Positions 8,450 through 16,839 of a DNA stretch of 28,521 nucleotides are shown piece by piece. Position 1 is the first letter of the stretch; every line of letters begins with the position of its first letter. Origin of the DNA: M3 sp045133615 (lineage in GTDB: Bacteria > Bacteroidota > Bacteroidia > Bacteroidales > Muribaculaceae); the NCBI GenBank assembly GCA_045133615.1, contig JBGUUQ010000039.1, forward strand, positions 1 through 28,521, written 5' to 3'. The notes under the pieces were generated by a model. It was given only the letters and a program-made list of their open reading frames with translations, was not told where the DNA came from and ran no database searches. A program made the position numbers and the translations under genes.

Positions 8450-8497
8450 CACGCTGAATTTGAGAGAAGTTTTGTAATCCACATTAGAGAGTACTTT

Positions 8498-9850
8498 ATG
8501 AAAAGAGATGCAATTGATTTTGAAAACGGGAATGTTTCTTTTCTCTTCCGTAAATTGTTGATTCCAACTCTTCTTGGAACACTCGCATTGTCGGCAGTAA
8601 CAGCCATTGATGGCATATTTGTAGGACACGGAGTTGGGGCTAATGGAGTTGCAGCCGTGAATATAGTTGTGCCAATGTACCAAATAATGGCAGGGCTTGG
8701 CCTGATGATTGGCGCTGGGTGCTCGGTAGTATCGTCCATACATTTAGCACAACAGAAGAAAGATATTGCACGGATAAACATCACTCAGGCAATAGCTTTT
8801 ACCTCCTTGTTGGTGTTTTTAATGACTCTTGCTGTGCTGGCATTTCCTATACAATTTGCCTATTTGTTAGGGTCATCCGACACCCTTTTGCCTCAAGTGA
8901 CCGATTACTTAAAATGGATAATGCCGAGCTTCCTTTTCCAAATGTGGAGTATGATCGGACTGTTCATAATCCGTTTGGACGGCTCCCCTAAATATGCTAT
9001 GTGGTGTAACATTATTCCCGCCACATTAAACGCAATACTCGATTGGCTCTTCATTTTTCCCCTCAATATGGGAGTAAAAGGTGCCGCCATTGCGACTTCA
9101 ATCAGTATCATTGTCGGCGGACTGATGGCGTTATCTTATCTCCTTTTCTTTGCCAAAGATTTAAGTCTTGTTCATTTGAAAATAAGCCGGAAAAGCATGA
9201 TGCTTGCCTTGCGTAATATAGGCTATCAATGCAAAATCGGCTCATCTACAATGTTAGGAGAAATGACACTTGCCGTTCTGATATATGTAGGCAATTTAGT
9301 GTTCATGCAATATCTTGGAGATAACGGAGTAGCTGCTTTCGGGATTGCTTGTTACTATACACCGTTCTTCTTTTCAGTAGGTAATGCCATAGCGCAATCA
9401 GCGCAGCCTATCATCAGTTATAATTATGGGATTGAACGATGGAAGCATATCCGGAAAAGCCGTAATCTCCTATTGGGCACATCAGTCATTTGTGGCAGCA
9501 TTGTGACACTGCTATTCGTCTTTACCCCCGACATCTTAGTGGGCTTGTTTGTTGACACGGCAAGTACGGCAGGCGAATTAGCAGTAAAAGGATTCCCTTT
9601 ATATGCCGTAGGAGTAATCTTCTTTATTCTCAACGTGGCTGTTACGGGTTATTATCAAAGTGTAGAGCGAATAGGGATCTCAACAATATATGTATTTCTG
9701 CGTGGTTTTGCACTGCTGATTCCTTGCTTTGTCTTATTGCCTAAATTTATGGGGACAAATGGGATATGGAGCGCGATGCCTACAGCAGAGATAATTACAC
9801 TTCTTCTTATGGGTCTGATTTTATATTGCTCTCGGAAGAGGTCAAAATAA
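8498..9850 (+). CDS. MATE family efflux transporter
   Basis: 450 residues with about 12 hydrophobic segments in two similar halves, the MATE arrangement. The N-terminal half contains FRKLLIPTLLGTLALSAVTA, IDGIFVGHGVGANGVAAVNI and FIIRLDGSPKYAMWCNIIPA, a typical MATE pattern for the first TM helices and the loop after TM4. The C-terminal half contains GSSTMLGEMTLAVLIYVGN and AIAQSAQPIISYNYG. MATE proteins export cationic drugs and metabolites in exchange for Na+ or H+; the substrate cannot be told. An in-frame upstream ATG at 8447 would lie inside the -7 element, so the start at 8498 is preferred. The gene has its own promoter and stands alone ahead of the trmD promoter. No regulator is adjacent. 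Confidence 0.88.
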   Translation: MKRDAIDFENGNVSFLFRKLLIPTLLGTLALSAVTAIDGIFVGHGVGANGVAAVNIVVPMYQIMAGLGLMIGAGCSVVSSIHLAQQKKDIARINITQAIAFTSLLVFLMTLAVLAFPIQFAYLLGSSDTLLPQVTDYLKWIMPSFLFQMWSMIGLFIIRLDGSPKYAMWCNIIPATLNAILDWLFIFPLNMGVKGAAIATSISIIVGGLMALSYLLFFAKDLSLVHLKISRKSMMLALRNIGYQCKIGSSTMLGEMTLAVLIYVGNLVFMQYLGDNGVAAFGIACYYTPFFFSVGNAIAQSAQPIISYNYGIERWKHIRKSRNLLLGTSVICGSIVTLLFVFTPDILVGLFVDTASTAGELAVKGFPLYAVGVIFFILNVAVTGYYQSVERIGISTIYVFLRGFALLIPCFVLLPKFMGTNGIWSAMPTAEIITLLLMGLILYCSRKRSK

Positions 9851-9861
9851 CACTAGCATAT

Positions 9862-9893
9862 TTTGGGCGGCGGGGGAAAAGGTGCTATCTTTG
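9862..9893 (+). promoter_or_regulatory. Promoter of the trmD operon (-33 TTTG, -7 TATCTTTG)
   Basis: TTTG at 9862-9865 and TATCTTTG at 9886-9893 with a 20-base spacer match the Bacteroidetes consensus exactly. The trmD ATG is at 9923, 29 bases after the -7 element. Confidence 0.82.
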
Positions 9894-9922
9894 CATTAGT
9901 AAACTGATAAACAGCAGCTGCT

Positions 9923-10600
9923 ATGCGTATAGATATATTGACGGTTCTACCGGAAATGCTTGAGTCGCCACTCGGATGTTCGATATTGAAACGAGCACAA
10001 GACAAGGGTCTTGTGGAAATTGTGGTGCATAATTTGCGTGACTACACACTCTCTAAGCATCGCAAAGTCGATGACTATCCTTTCGGAGGAGAAGCCGGTA
10101 TGGTGATGCAAATCGAACCGGTGGATCGAGCTATCTCCCATCTCAAAAGCCAACGAGCCTATGATGAAGTAATCTACACATCGCCCGACGGTGAAATCCT
10201 ATCGCAACCGATGGCCAACCGAATGTCGATGCTCGACAATATCATCATCCTATGCGGACACTATAAAGGTATCGATTATCGCATACGGGAGCATCTTGTG
10301 ACTCGCGAGATTTCAATCGGCGACTACGTGCTGACCGGCGGAGAACTTCCGGCAGTAGTAATCGCAGATTCCATCGTTCGGCTTATCCCCGGTGCAATCG
10401 GTGACGAACAAAGCGCTTTGAGCGATTCGTTTCAGGACAATCTGTTAGCACCTCCGGTATATACCCGCCCGGCAGTCTACAACGGATGGGAAGTGCCGCC
10501 GATTCTTTTGTCGGGACACCAAGCAAAAATCGACGAATGGAAGCATGAGCAAGCCGTAGAACGAACTCGGCGTTTGCGTCCGGGATTATTGGACAACTGA
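9923..10600 (+). CDS. trmD: tRNA (guanine37-N1)-methyltransferase TrmD
   Basis: TrmD methylates N1 of G37 next to the anticodon with S-adenosylmethionine and prevents frameshifting. It is a 225-residue SPOUT-fold enzyme that forms a trefoil knot and works as a dimer. Visible signatures are MRIDILTVLPEML at the start, DDYPFGGEAGMVM near 50-62, the knot motifs CGHYKGID (111-118) and SIGDYVLTGGELP (131-143), and the catalytic aspartate in LSDSFQ (about 168). It ends RRLRPGLLDN, as usual. The often associated genes rpsP, rimM and rplS are not adjacent; instead it is followed after 7 bases by a large membrane protein gene, so it heads a probable operon. Confidence 0.97.
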   Translation: MRIDILTVLPEMLESPLGCSILKRAQDKGLVEIVVHNLRDYTLSKHRKVDDYPFGGEAGMVMQIEPVDRAISHLKSQRAYDEVIYTSPDGEILSQPMANRMSMLDNIIILCGHYKGIDYRIREHLVTREISIGDYVLTGGELPAVVIADSIVRLIPGAIGDEQSALSDSFQDNLLAPPVYTRPAVYNGWEVPPILLSGHQAKIDEWKHEQAVERTRRLRPGLLDN

Positions 10601-10607
10601 TTTAAGA

Positions 10608-12215
10608 ATGAAAAACGACCGTCGAATATCGATTCTGATTATCATCCTCGTAGCCATAGGAGTAGCCATATGGCACTATACTTGTGTCCCCTATGCCGAT
10701 GATTTCGTATATCGACATAAGATGATCAACACCAATGACCCCGATTTTTGGGAAATTGCAGGAGAGAGAATCAAGTCCGTTTCAGATGTCGTGACATCAG
10801 CTATCAATCACTATTTGGGGGTCAACGGTCGCCTTCCCAACATAATAATGTTTTTCACCATATTACTTCCGCCATGGACAATCGACATCGTACACGGAAT
10901 CATGGTAGGATTAATGCTGTGGTTAATATTGCTTTGCTCCGGAGCTAAACCATTGCCATGGATGGCTGCAACAGCGTCGTTGGTAATGTGGAAATGGTTC
11001 CCATGGAGCGACAACATGGTGTCAACAGCTTTTATGCTCAACTATCCATGGGCATGTACTGCCATGTTGGGATACTCATACTTGTTTCTGACCATAAAAG
11101 AGAAAAACAGCCGATATAAACAGATAGCCATATTACTTCTGTCGTTTTGTGCCGGCTGGATGCACGAAGGATTCTCCATCCCGATAGCATGTGCAAGCAT
11201 CGCCTACCTTTTTGTAATTCCCCAAAAGAGCCGGCAAATAAGGATGCCAATGATAGCAGCATTGATACTGGGGACCGCAATATGTGTATTCGCACCCGGA
11301 ACATTTGCTCGTGTCGACGCCTTGGATACAGGAGACTTTACCACCTTTGCCAAAGGGCTCATTTTCAAGTTGTACCCATTATACATCTACACTATTCTGC
11401 TTTTGGTGATATACTTGGCAAAAGGTAAAAAACAAGTAATTTCAGAATTAAAAGCCAATCTTTTTTGGATTATGACAGCCGTCATAAACACATGCATCGT
11501 TGTTGTTTTTCAAGCCCCTCCGGGACGAAGTCTGTGGCCGATGCATGCGGCAGTCTTAATAATGATATTTGCCACCATTTACCGCAATTTTGCATGGTGC
11601 CGAAAAGCGCATACTATCATTGCAGGAGCCTTGATGATTGCAATATGCTTATTTATGTACGAGTTAATCAAATGGCAGATAAAAATCAGTGATGAGCAGC
11701 AATATATTATTGATTGTTTGGAAGAGACAAAGGCTCCGGATGTATATCTCGACATGACCGACAATAACGATATTCCTTGGTGGGTATTCGGAATCCCGTG
11801 TCAATATCGGGATTACCAAGCTGCCGGCAACACCTATGTGGCAAGAAGTCTTTCTCACTGCGATGTCAACAACGTTTTGACTATTGCGCCGGCACGATTT
11901 AATGGGGTACCGTTCGATGAGTGGGAGCGACCGGTCGGGAACAATCGATTCAGAGGCGAATGGCCTGCTCTATATTCCCGCGACAGCATTGCGGATATGA
12001 ATTATGAATTGTTTTTTGGTAAACCCGAAGCGGCAATGTCTCCTATCGCAGAAATATTGTCACGATTGATAAATACCAATCGCGGACAAGCCGCCGACAT
12101 TAAAATACGACGTTGCACCACCTCTCAAGGCGATACAATTTATCGCTACTTTTTCTCTGTCGGCCGTGATGGGAGATATCGAGAAGTAACAGAAATCAAT
12201 GAGATTGAAAAATGA
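10608..12215 (+). CDS. Polytopic membrane protein (DUF6056/glycosyltransferase-like), function unknown
   Basis: 535 residues. About ten hydrophobic segments lie between residues 8 and 355, followed by a soluble C-terminal part of about 180 residues rich in aromatic and acidic residues. The first TM segment is followed by a short loop with a DD pair, CVPYADDFVYRH, and later NGRLPNIIMFF. An acidic pair in the first extracytoplasmic loop is typical of GT-C-like and GtrII-like membrane glycosyltransferases and of the DUF6056 family common in Bacteroidetes, which is my best guess. The substrate is unknown. It starts 7 bases after trmD and ends in an ATGA overlap with the next gene, so it should be translated from the trmD transcript. 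Confidence 0.6.
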   Translation: MKNDRRISILIIILVAIGVAIWHYTCVPYADDFVYRHKMINTNDPDFWEIAGERIKSVSDVVTSAINHYLGVNGRLPNIIMFFTILLPPWTIDIVHGIMVGLMLWLILLCSGAKPLPWMAATASLVMWKWFPWSDNMVSTAFMLNYPWACTAMLGYSYLFLTIKEKNSRYKQIAILLLSFCAGWMHEGFSIPIACASIAYLFVIPQKSRQIRMPMIAALILGTAICVFAPGTFARVDALDTGDFTTFAKGLIFKLYPLYIYTILLLVIYLAKGKKQVISELKANLFWIMTAVINTCIVVVFQAPPGRSLWPMHAAVLIMIFATIYRNFAWCRKAHTIIAGALMIAICLFMYELIKWQIKISDEQQYIIDCLEETKAPDVYLDMTDNNDIPWWVFGIPCQYRDYQAAGNTYVARSLSHCDVNNVLTIAPARFNGVPFDEWERPVGNNRFRGEWPALYSRDSIADMNYELFFGKPEAAMSPIAEILSRLINTNRGQAADIKIRRCTTSQGDTIYRYFFSVGRDGRYREVTEINEIEK

Positions 12216-12676
12216 TTGACGCAAGCTTTTTTCAATCGGTAGAATTTTATGTGATAGCAACGCTTGTAGCTGCTGTGATTGTTGCATTCGCCATGAAACC
12301 ATCGGCTCGCGGTGAAGCTCGACAGTATTTGCTTGCAGGAACATTGTTGCGTTGCGATGTCAACGATGCGGAAGTTGAATTGGAATCGATGAATGACTAC
12401 AACGTGAGATTAGTGCGTCGCGGGATTCCTGACGTGACGGAAGATGGCGCAATAAGCCTGGCTGTAACAGTTATCGGGACCGATATAACGATAGAAGAAC
12501 GCATCGTATTCGGTCGTCGCCCGACAGAGACAGTCGACACCGCCGTATTCGCCCTCGATTTCCTCGGAGCCGAACGTTATCATATTCAATACAAGAGCGA
12601 TGCGACAGGACTATTTGCGGCGACAACATTCAACAACAATCCTGGTTATCGCGTAGTAAAACAATTGTCAAGATAA
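12212..12676 (+). CDS. Small membrane-anchored protein of unknown function
   Basis: 154 residues, not recognised. One N-terminal hydrophobic segment (about residues 11-28, EFYVIATLVAAVIVAFAM) is followed by a soluble domain predicted to be mostly beta strand, with alternating patterns such as AISLAVTVIGTDITIEERI and a closing GYRVVKQLSR. The start codon overlaps the previous stop (ATGA), a sign of translational coupling with the polytopic membrane protein, so the two may act together at the inner membrane. The lack of a lipobox or cleavage site suggests a signal anchor. Codon use is like the neighbouring genes. Confidence 0.7.
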   Translation: MIDASFFQSVEFYVIATLVAAVIVAFAMKPSARGEARQYLLAGTLLRCDVNDAEVELESMNDYNVRLVRRGIPDVTEDGAISLAVTVIGTDITIEERIVFGRRPTETVDTAVFALDFLGAERYHIQYKSDATGLFAATTFNNNPGYRVVKQLSR

Positions 12677-12699
12677 GAAATTACAAACAACCGACCGAT

Positions 12700-13518
12700 A
12701 TGAATCAATACGAAAATCCCCCTCAACGACACCCATTGTCATCGCAAGTGACCGACGAAGAGATTGAATGTGGCGAGTTCGACGACTTCGGATGCTCATA
12801 TTCCGACGACGGACGCCGACTGCTCCAATTTCCGGTAGAAATAGGCGAACGACTCAAGCATTATACAATAGCCGATGGCACAGCGGTGATTTGTGACAAT
12901 GCCTTTGAGGGCTGCGATGCATTCGCGTCGATAGAACTGCCAGATACATTAAAAGTAATTGGAGAATTGGCGTTCGACGGCTGCGAACGTCTTGTCGAAA
13001 TCAATCTCCCCGAAGGGTTGCTCGCCATTGGCAAGAATGCGTTTTCCAACTGTTCGCGCCTTACATCAGTCACAATTCCTGCTTCAGTAAAAATCATAGG
13101 CGGAAACCCGTTTTATCGTACAGGAATCAGAGCAGTCAAAATTCTATCTGACCGGTTTACGGTTATCGATGACGCACTGATAGATCTCTCCGACGGGACG
13201 TTGATAGCATATTTCGGTAATGCTGTGGAATATATCCTCCCTGCCGAAGTAACGCAAGTCGGAGAAGATGCATTCCACGAAGTGGCTACACTTCGTCGCG
13301 TGACAATGCCCGAAGGCATCCGTACGGTCAATCGGTTTGCATTCGTTGGATGCCCCAATCTGGAAGAGATACATCTCCCGGCATCGCTGTCGGATATCGA
13401 CGAGTCGTCAGTGTCATTTTGCCGAAAATTGTCGAAGATACAATTGCCCGTATCGGCATCTGTCGAAATCAAAGCTCAAGTGCGGGCTTTAGAGAAAAAA
13501 GTCAAAGACGAACGATAG
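12700..13518 (+). CDS. BspA-like leucine-rich repeat protein without a signal peptide
   Basis: 272 residues. From about residue 50 it carries LRR_5/BspA-type repeats of about 23 residues: IADGTAVICDNAFEGCDAF, IELPDTLKVIGELAFDGCE, INLPEGLLAIGKNAFSNCS, VTIPASVKIIGGNPF, then after an insertion two more (VTMPEGIRTVNRFAFVGCP, IHLPASLSDIDESSVSFCR). It ends in a basic helix. BspA proteins are usually secreted and bind host or bacterial surfaces, but this one begins MNQYENPPQRHP with an acidic stretch and no signal peptide or lipobox, so a cytoplasmic protein-binding role fits better. It is the last gene of the trmD run, 23 bases after the previous gene, and faces the channel gene tail to tail with only 11 bases between stops. 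Confidence 0.82.
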   Translation: MNQYENPPQRHPLSSQVTDEEIECGEFDDFGCSYSDDGRRLLQFPVEIGERLKHYTIADGTAVICDNAFEGCDAFASIELPDTLKVIGELAFDGCERLVEINLPEGLLAIGKNAFSNCSRLTSVTIPASVKIIGGNPFYRTGIRAVKILSDRFTVIDDALIDLSDGTLIAYFGNAVEYILPAEVTQVGEDAFHEVATLRRVTMPEGIRTVNRFAFVGCPNLEEIHLPASLSDIDESSVSFCRKLSKIQLPVSASVEIKAQVRALEKKVKDER

Positions 13519-13529
13519 ATATCATCCTT

Positions 13530-14207
13530 TTATCTGCGAGATTTCAATCTGCCGATAAGCGCAGTAATATAGACCGTAAACAAAGGAAACAATATCATAC
13601 CCATTGCGGCAAGAATCACCGCAAGAACCTTACCAACCGCAGTGACCGGATTGATATACGACCCGATGGTGGTAGCATTCATGCTTGCCCACCATAGAGC
13701 CGTGCGATAATCCGGTATTTGCGGATTGACCGGTTGCTCATATTGCAGCATAATCAAACTTGCAAAATAGATGATTGCAAGGAGAATTATAATGTATGAA
13801 TAAAACAACCCGGTAAGGCGATTGGTAGTGATATATCTGATAGCTACCGACAGTGCCAATGCACCACGCGCAAGGGGCATAAATCTGATAAAATACATCG
13901 TCTCGGAAGATATATCAAAATGCATCGCCGCAATGATGTTAAGATATGGCATGGATATTATGAAAAACAGCCACCGATGTCCGATATAGTGCCATTTCCG
14001 TTCTGCAAACAACAATCCGATGAAAAAGTCGCACATGAATATCACACACACAGCCATCTGAAATCTCATATACGCACTATCATCAACATATGACGTTCCG
14101 GCAAGAGTATCATACGAGATGAATATCACGAGCATTATCGATAGGATAAGGACTGCAAAATGAGACCATTTGATGATTGCAGTCTTATTATAGTAAGGCA
14201 ACCGCAT
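13530..14207 (-). CDS. Voltage-gated-like ion channel with a non-canonical selectivity filter
   Basis: 225 residues with six hydrophobic segments (about 15-32, 47-67, 78-95, 104-124, 132-154, 194-216) and a re-entrant pore region before the last one, the layout of six-TM cation channels. The fourth segment has spaced arginines (R108, R114, R124, then R130), a weak voltage-sensor-like pattern. The pore reads WWASMNATTIGSYINPVTAVG: the TT-(V/I)-G start of a potassium filter is present, but GYG(D) is replaced by GSYIN. Ion selectivity therefore cannot be assumed. I start at the ATG at 14207; longer frames run into the divergent scaffold-like gene. It is transcribed away from the capsid-like operon from a shared 133-base gap. 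Confidence 0.72.
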   Translation of the reverse strand: MRLPYYNKTAIIKWSHFAVLILSIMLVIFISYDTLAGTSYVDDSAYMRFQMAVCVIFMCDFFIGLLFAERKWHYIGHRWLFFIISMPYLNIIAAMHFDISSETMYFIRFMPLARGALALSVAIRYITTNRLTGLFYSYIIILLAIIYFASLIMLQYEQPVNPQIPDYRTALWWASMNATTIGSYINPVTAVGKVLAVILAAMGMILFPLFTVYITALIGRLKSRR

Positions 14208-14300
14208 TATAAATTTATCTTTATTCGTGATAACAATCTTTTCGTCATTTTTGATTGCCGTAGCCGATATTATCACACAATTGAAAGATAATCCCGTATG

Positions 14301-14308
14301 TAATTTTG
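14301..14308 (+). promoter_or_regulatory. -7 element for the capsid-like operon
   Basis: TAATTTTG matches TAnnTTTG and lies 32 bases ahead of the ATG at 14341. The -33 side is poor: the nearest TTG (14281-14283) leaves a 17-base spacer. A weak or regulated promoter is possible. Confidence 0.45.
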
Positions 14309-14340
14309 CATCGTATTCATAACAAAAAACCTTTATAACA

Positions 14341-14790
14341 ATGAAAAAGAACGAAGTCAAAAACAACCGGGATTCCGATGAAAAAGTCGAGACCCTTGAA
14401 TCGGTGGACGTACCGACCGAACAGGGAACAGACGCTGACAGACAGCCGACAGAAACGGCTGATGAATCAAAAGAAAACACATTGCTCCGACTCCTCGAAC
14501 ACGACACTCGTTTGGCTCATGTGATTGTCGATGTATTAGCCGGGAAAAATGCCGAAGAATCCATCTCTACTTACTTTCCGCCAAAAGCAACGGAGCAATC
14601 CACACTCGAAGCACAACTTGCCGAAGCCGAGCAGCGCGGTTATCTTCGAGGTCGTAATGAGGCGGTAAAGCTTGAAATGAACGAGCGTCCGCTATGGAAC
14701 TCCGACGAAAAACCGGCAGAACAAGACCGACCGAACCTGTCGATTCCCTCGATTTTATCACGTATCAAGCGAAGTGTTTGGGATAAATAG
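14341..14790 (+). CDS. Acidic, scaffold-like protein of the capsid module
   Basis: 149 residues, not assigned to a family. Residues 1-45 are highly charged and low complexity; the middle is helical (TLLRLLEHDTRLAHVIVDVL, then TLEAQLAEAEQRGYLRGRNE) and the C-terminus is proline-containing and basic (PSILSRIKRSVWDK). Small, acidic, coiled-coil-prone proteins encoded directly before a major capsid gene are often scaffolding proteins, and a basic C-terminal helix contacting the capsid is common in them. The role is inferred from position and composition only. It is the first gene of the operon, 32 bases behind a -7 element, with the capsid-like gene 35 bases downstream. Confidence 0.55.
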   Translation: MKKNEVKNNRDSDEKVETLESVDVPTEQGTDADRQPTETADESKENTLLRLLEHDTRLAHVIVDVLAGKNAEESISTYFPPKATEQSTLEAQLAEAEQRGYLRGRNEAVKLEMNERPLWNSDEKPAEQDRPNLSIPSILSRIKRSVWDK

Positions 14791-14825
14791 CATCTCATTT
14801 TTTTATTAACTCTCAATTTAAAACC

Positions 14826-16244
14826 ATGGACAAATTCAAAATCTTAGAACTGTTGAAATTCGTGTTTACCAAGGCATGCAAAACCATCTCATCAGAACGA
14901 GGGGTACTTATTATGCTTGCCATTGCTGCTATCGCGGCATTGATTTATTACTGCGGGCACAGCGACATAGTGATGGCCACAGCAGTTATCGTGGGCGGGA
15001 CAACCGGAGGTAGCCATATCGTCGACGGACCTGTGACCACTCAACTCTCCAACGAAGCATCCCCCACCCTGCTGCGTAACGAAATCGACCAACGCATTGT
15101 CAAAATTCGTCCCATGGCCACTCCGTTGGATCAAATATCCCGCTGGGGAGGCAGCCGCCATTGCGGAAGTATGATTGTGGATTACTACTCGGTAGATACA
15201 AAAGAAACACACGCCAAATTGTCCGATGATTTCATCCCCAACAGCACCAAAGCAAGTGGAGAGCATTACATGGAATTGCTGAATACAGATTCCGATAAAA
15301 TCTTTGAGCCGTCAGAGACGCTTCTTGTACCGTCGCAGAAAGGTTATGCCGATGATGGTTCCGAACAAGGATTGTTGGTATTGTATGTCATCGGGCGCGA
15401 CGATTCGGGGCTTCGCGTTATTGCCATCAACGGCAAAAAGGACGGTAACGGAGTACGCGAAATGCCTGAAATTCCCGCCGGAGCCGAAATTGTGAGAATG
15501 GGACGAGCCGCCACCGAACTTGACGTACAGACTGCTCAGTTCTCGGCGATGCCCAAGAAGGGGACCAATTATTGCCAAATTTTCAAAGCACAAGTAGAGC
15601 AATCCACATTCCAAAAGATTGCCGACAAAGAAGTCGGATGGAGTTTCTCCGATCAGGAGGAAGTGGCGATAATCGACATGCGTCTCGGCATGGAAAAGAA
15701 TTTCCTTTTCGGCCAACAACACCGATTCACCGACCCTGAGAAAGGCGAAGAGGTATTGCTCACCGGCGGAATTTGGAATCAGGCTCCGCGATCATTCGAG
15801 TACAGTTCGTCGGCAAGTTTCTCAAATGACGTAATGGTAAAAATCACCCGTGCCGCATTCACCGAAAATGCCGGTTCATCTCGCAAAATACTTATAGGCG
15901 GCAGCGACCTCATCGAAAAAATCAACAACCTTGAATACAACAGAGTGGTTACCGCAGGTGAGACCGTCACTAAATGGGGTATCGATTTCAATGAAATCCG
16001 CACAAAATTCGGGTCCCTCTACGTGCTTCACTCCGAGATTTTCGATGAATGCGGACATGCCGGCGACGGTATGATTATCGACCCTGAATATATCCAAAAG
16101 TATTGCCACGTACCATTCCGTGCCGAAAAACTCGATTTGAAAAAGAGCGGTATCCGCAACACCGACGCCGTAGTACTAACCGAAGCCGCTTGCTTGGTTC
16201 TCCGCTATCCTAATGCCCACTTGCGAATTGTTGCAGCCGACTGA
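14826..16244 (+). CDS. Major capsid-like protein with an N-terminal membrane segment
   Basis: 472 residues. From about residue 75 the sequence resembles large phage major capsid proteins of the SU10/DUF5309-like kind: LLRNEIDQRIVKIRPMATPL then DQISRW and DYYSVDTKETHAKL, the 'I..I.P..TPL' N-arm pattern, followed by a long beta-rich body. Ahead of it, residues 26-44 (GVLIMLAIAAIAALIYYCG) form a clear hydrophobic helix preceded by lysines, which phage capsid proteins normally lack. An internal start at M50 would remove it, but the upstream ATG fits the short intergenic spacing and the extra frame is well kept. The capsid could thus be tethered to the inner membrane. No head protease gene is nearby, so the segment may not be cut off. 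The capsid call is by pattern; a structure comparison would settle it. Confidence 0.65.
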   Translation: MDKFKILELLKFVFTKACKTISSERGVLIMLAIAAIAALIYYCGHSDIVMATAVIVGGTTGGSHIVDGPVTTQLSNEASPTLLRNEIDQRIVKIRPMATPLDQISRWGGSRHCGSMIVDYYSVDTKETHAKLSDDFIPNSTKASGEHYMELLNTDSDKIFEPSETLLVPSQKGYADDGSEQGLLVLYVIGRDDSGLRVIAINGKKDGNGVREMPEIPAGAEIVRMGRAATELDVQTAQFSAMPKKGTNYCQIFKAQVEQSTFQKIADKEVGWSFSDQEEVAIIDMRLGMEKNFLFGQQHRFTDPEKGEEVLLTGGIWNQAPRSFEYSSSASFSNDVMVKITRAAFTENAGSSRKILIGGSDLIEKINNLEYNRVVTAGETVTKWGIDFNEIRTKFGSLYVLHSEIFDECGHAGDGMIIDPEYIQKYCHVPFRAEKLDLKKSGIRNTDAVVLTEAACLVLRYPNAHLRIVAAD

Positions 16245-16269
16245 TTCTCTTAACACTTAATCTAATGCT

Positions 16270-16818
16270 ATGAAAGTAAGCCTTACGACCGACGAGATGC
16301 TGGAAGTATGGCGTTTGCACCGCGCTCTCCTCCCGCTTAGGGAGGACTGCGTGGTCGAACGCCAAGATGGAATCGACCTCGACAAATATTTGCAACGCGA
16401 GATGCGTAATTGGTATCTTGATTTGCTCGACACTGCTCCGATTGAAATGCTTAAAGTGACAGATATTGCCGATGAAACTGTTGTTCGTCCAAACGCCGAC
16501 GGCTCCGCCTCGGTGACTTTGCCGGAACGATGCCGACGTGTATTGGAGGTAAAACTGTCGGGTTGGGAACGACCGGCTCGAATAGTAGACCCGGCGGAAC
16601 TTCCTGTGGTGAGTTGGCAGCAAAACCCTTATTCCATGGGACATGAATCCGAACCGGTGGCTATCAACGATACGGGAACTCTACAACTTTACAGCATCCC
16701 CGATGGAGTGACAACCCCGCGATTGGAATCTTTGAAATGCATTATCGAGCCTGACGAGGGACTGTATGTACTTGATGAGCGTGCATTCTCATTAATTCCC
16801 AAGCCTACGGATTTGTAA
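16270..16818 (+). CDS. Probable head-tail adaptor/connector-like protein
   Basis: 182 residues. It begins with a helical segment (TTDEMLEVWRLHRALLPLRE) and continues with a mixed region containing YLQREMRNWYLDLLDTAP and DGSASVTLPERCRRVLEVKL. Adaptor proteins that dock on the portal have this size and start with a helix bundle, and this one lies between the capsid-like and portal genes. I do not recognise a specific family; the call rests on size, predicted secondary structure and position. It starts 25 bases after the capsid-like gene and the portal gene begins 21 bases after its stop. Confidence 0.45.
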   Translation: MKVSLTTDEMLEVWRLHRALLPLREDCVVERQDGIDLDKYLQREMRNWYLDLLDTAPIEMLKVTDIADETVVRPNADGSASVTLPERCRRVLEVKLSGWERPARIVDPAELPVVSWQQNPYSMGHESEPVAINDTGTLQLYSIPDGVTTPRLESLKCIIEPDEGLYVLDERAFSLIPKPTDL

Positions 16819-16839
16819 CACACAACAACAATCAAAACT

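Noticed and set aside
12700..13518. Secreted BspA-type adhesin
   Set aside because: The repeats fit, but the N-terminus is polar and acidic with no signal peptide, so a secreted adhesin is not supported.
14208..14507. 100-residue N-terminal extension of the channel gene
   Set aside because: It is antisense to the scaffold-like gene and the divergent promoter; the ATG at 14207 gives a normal first membrane segment.
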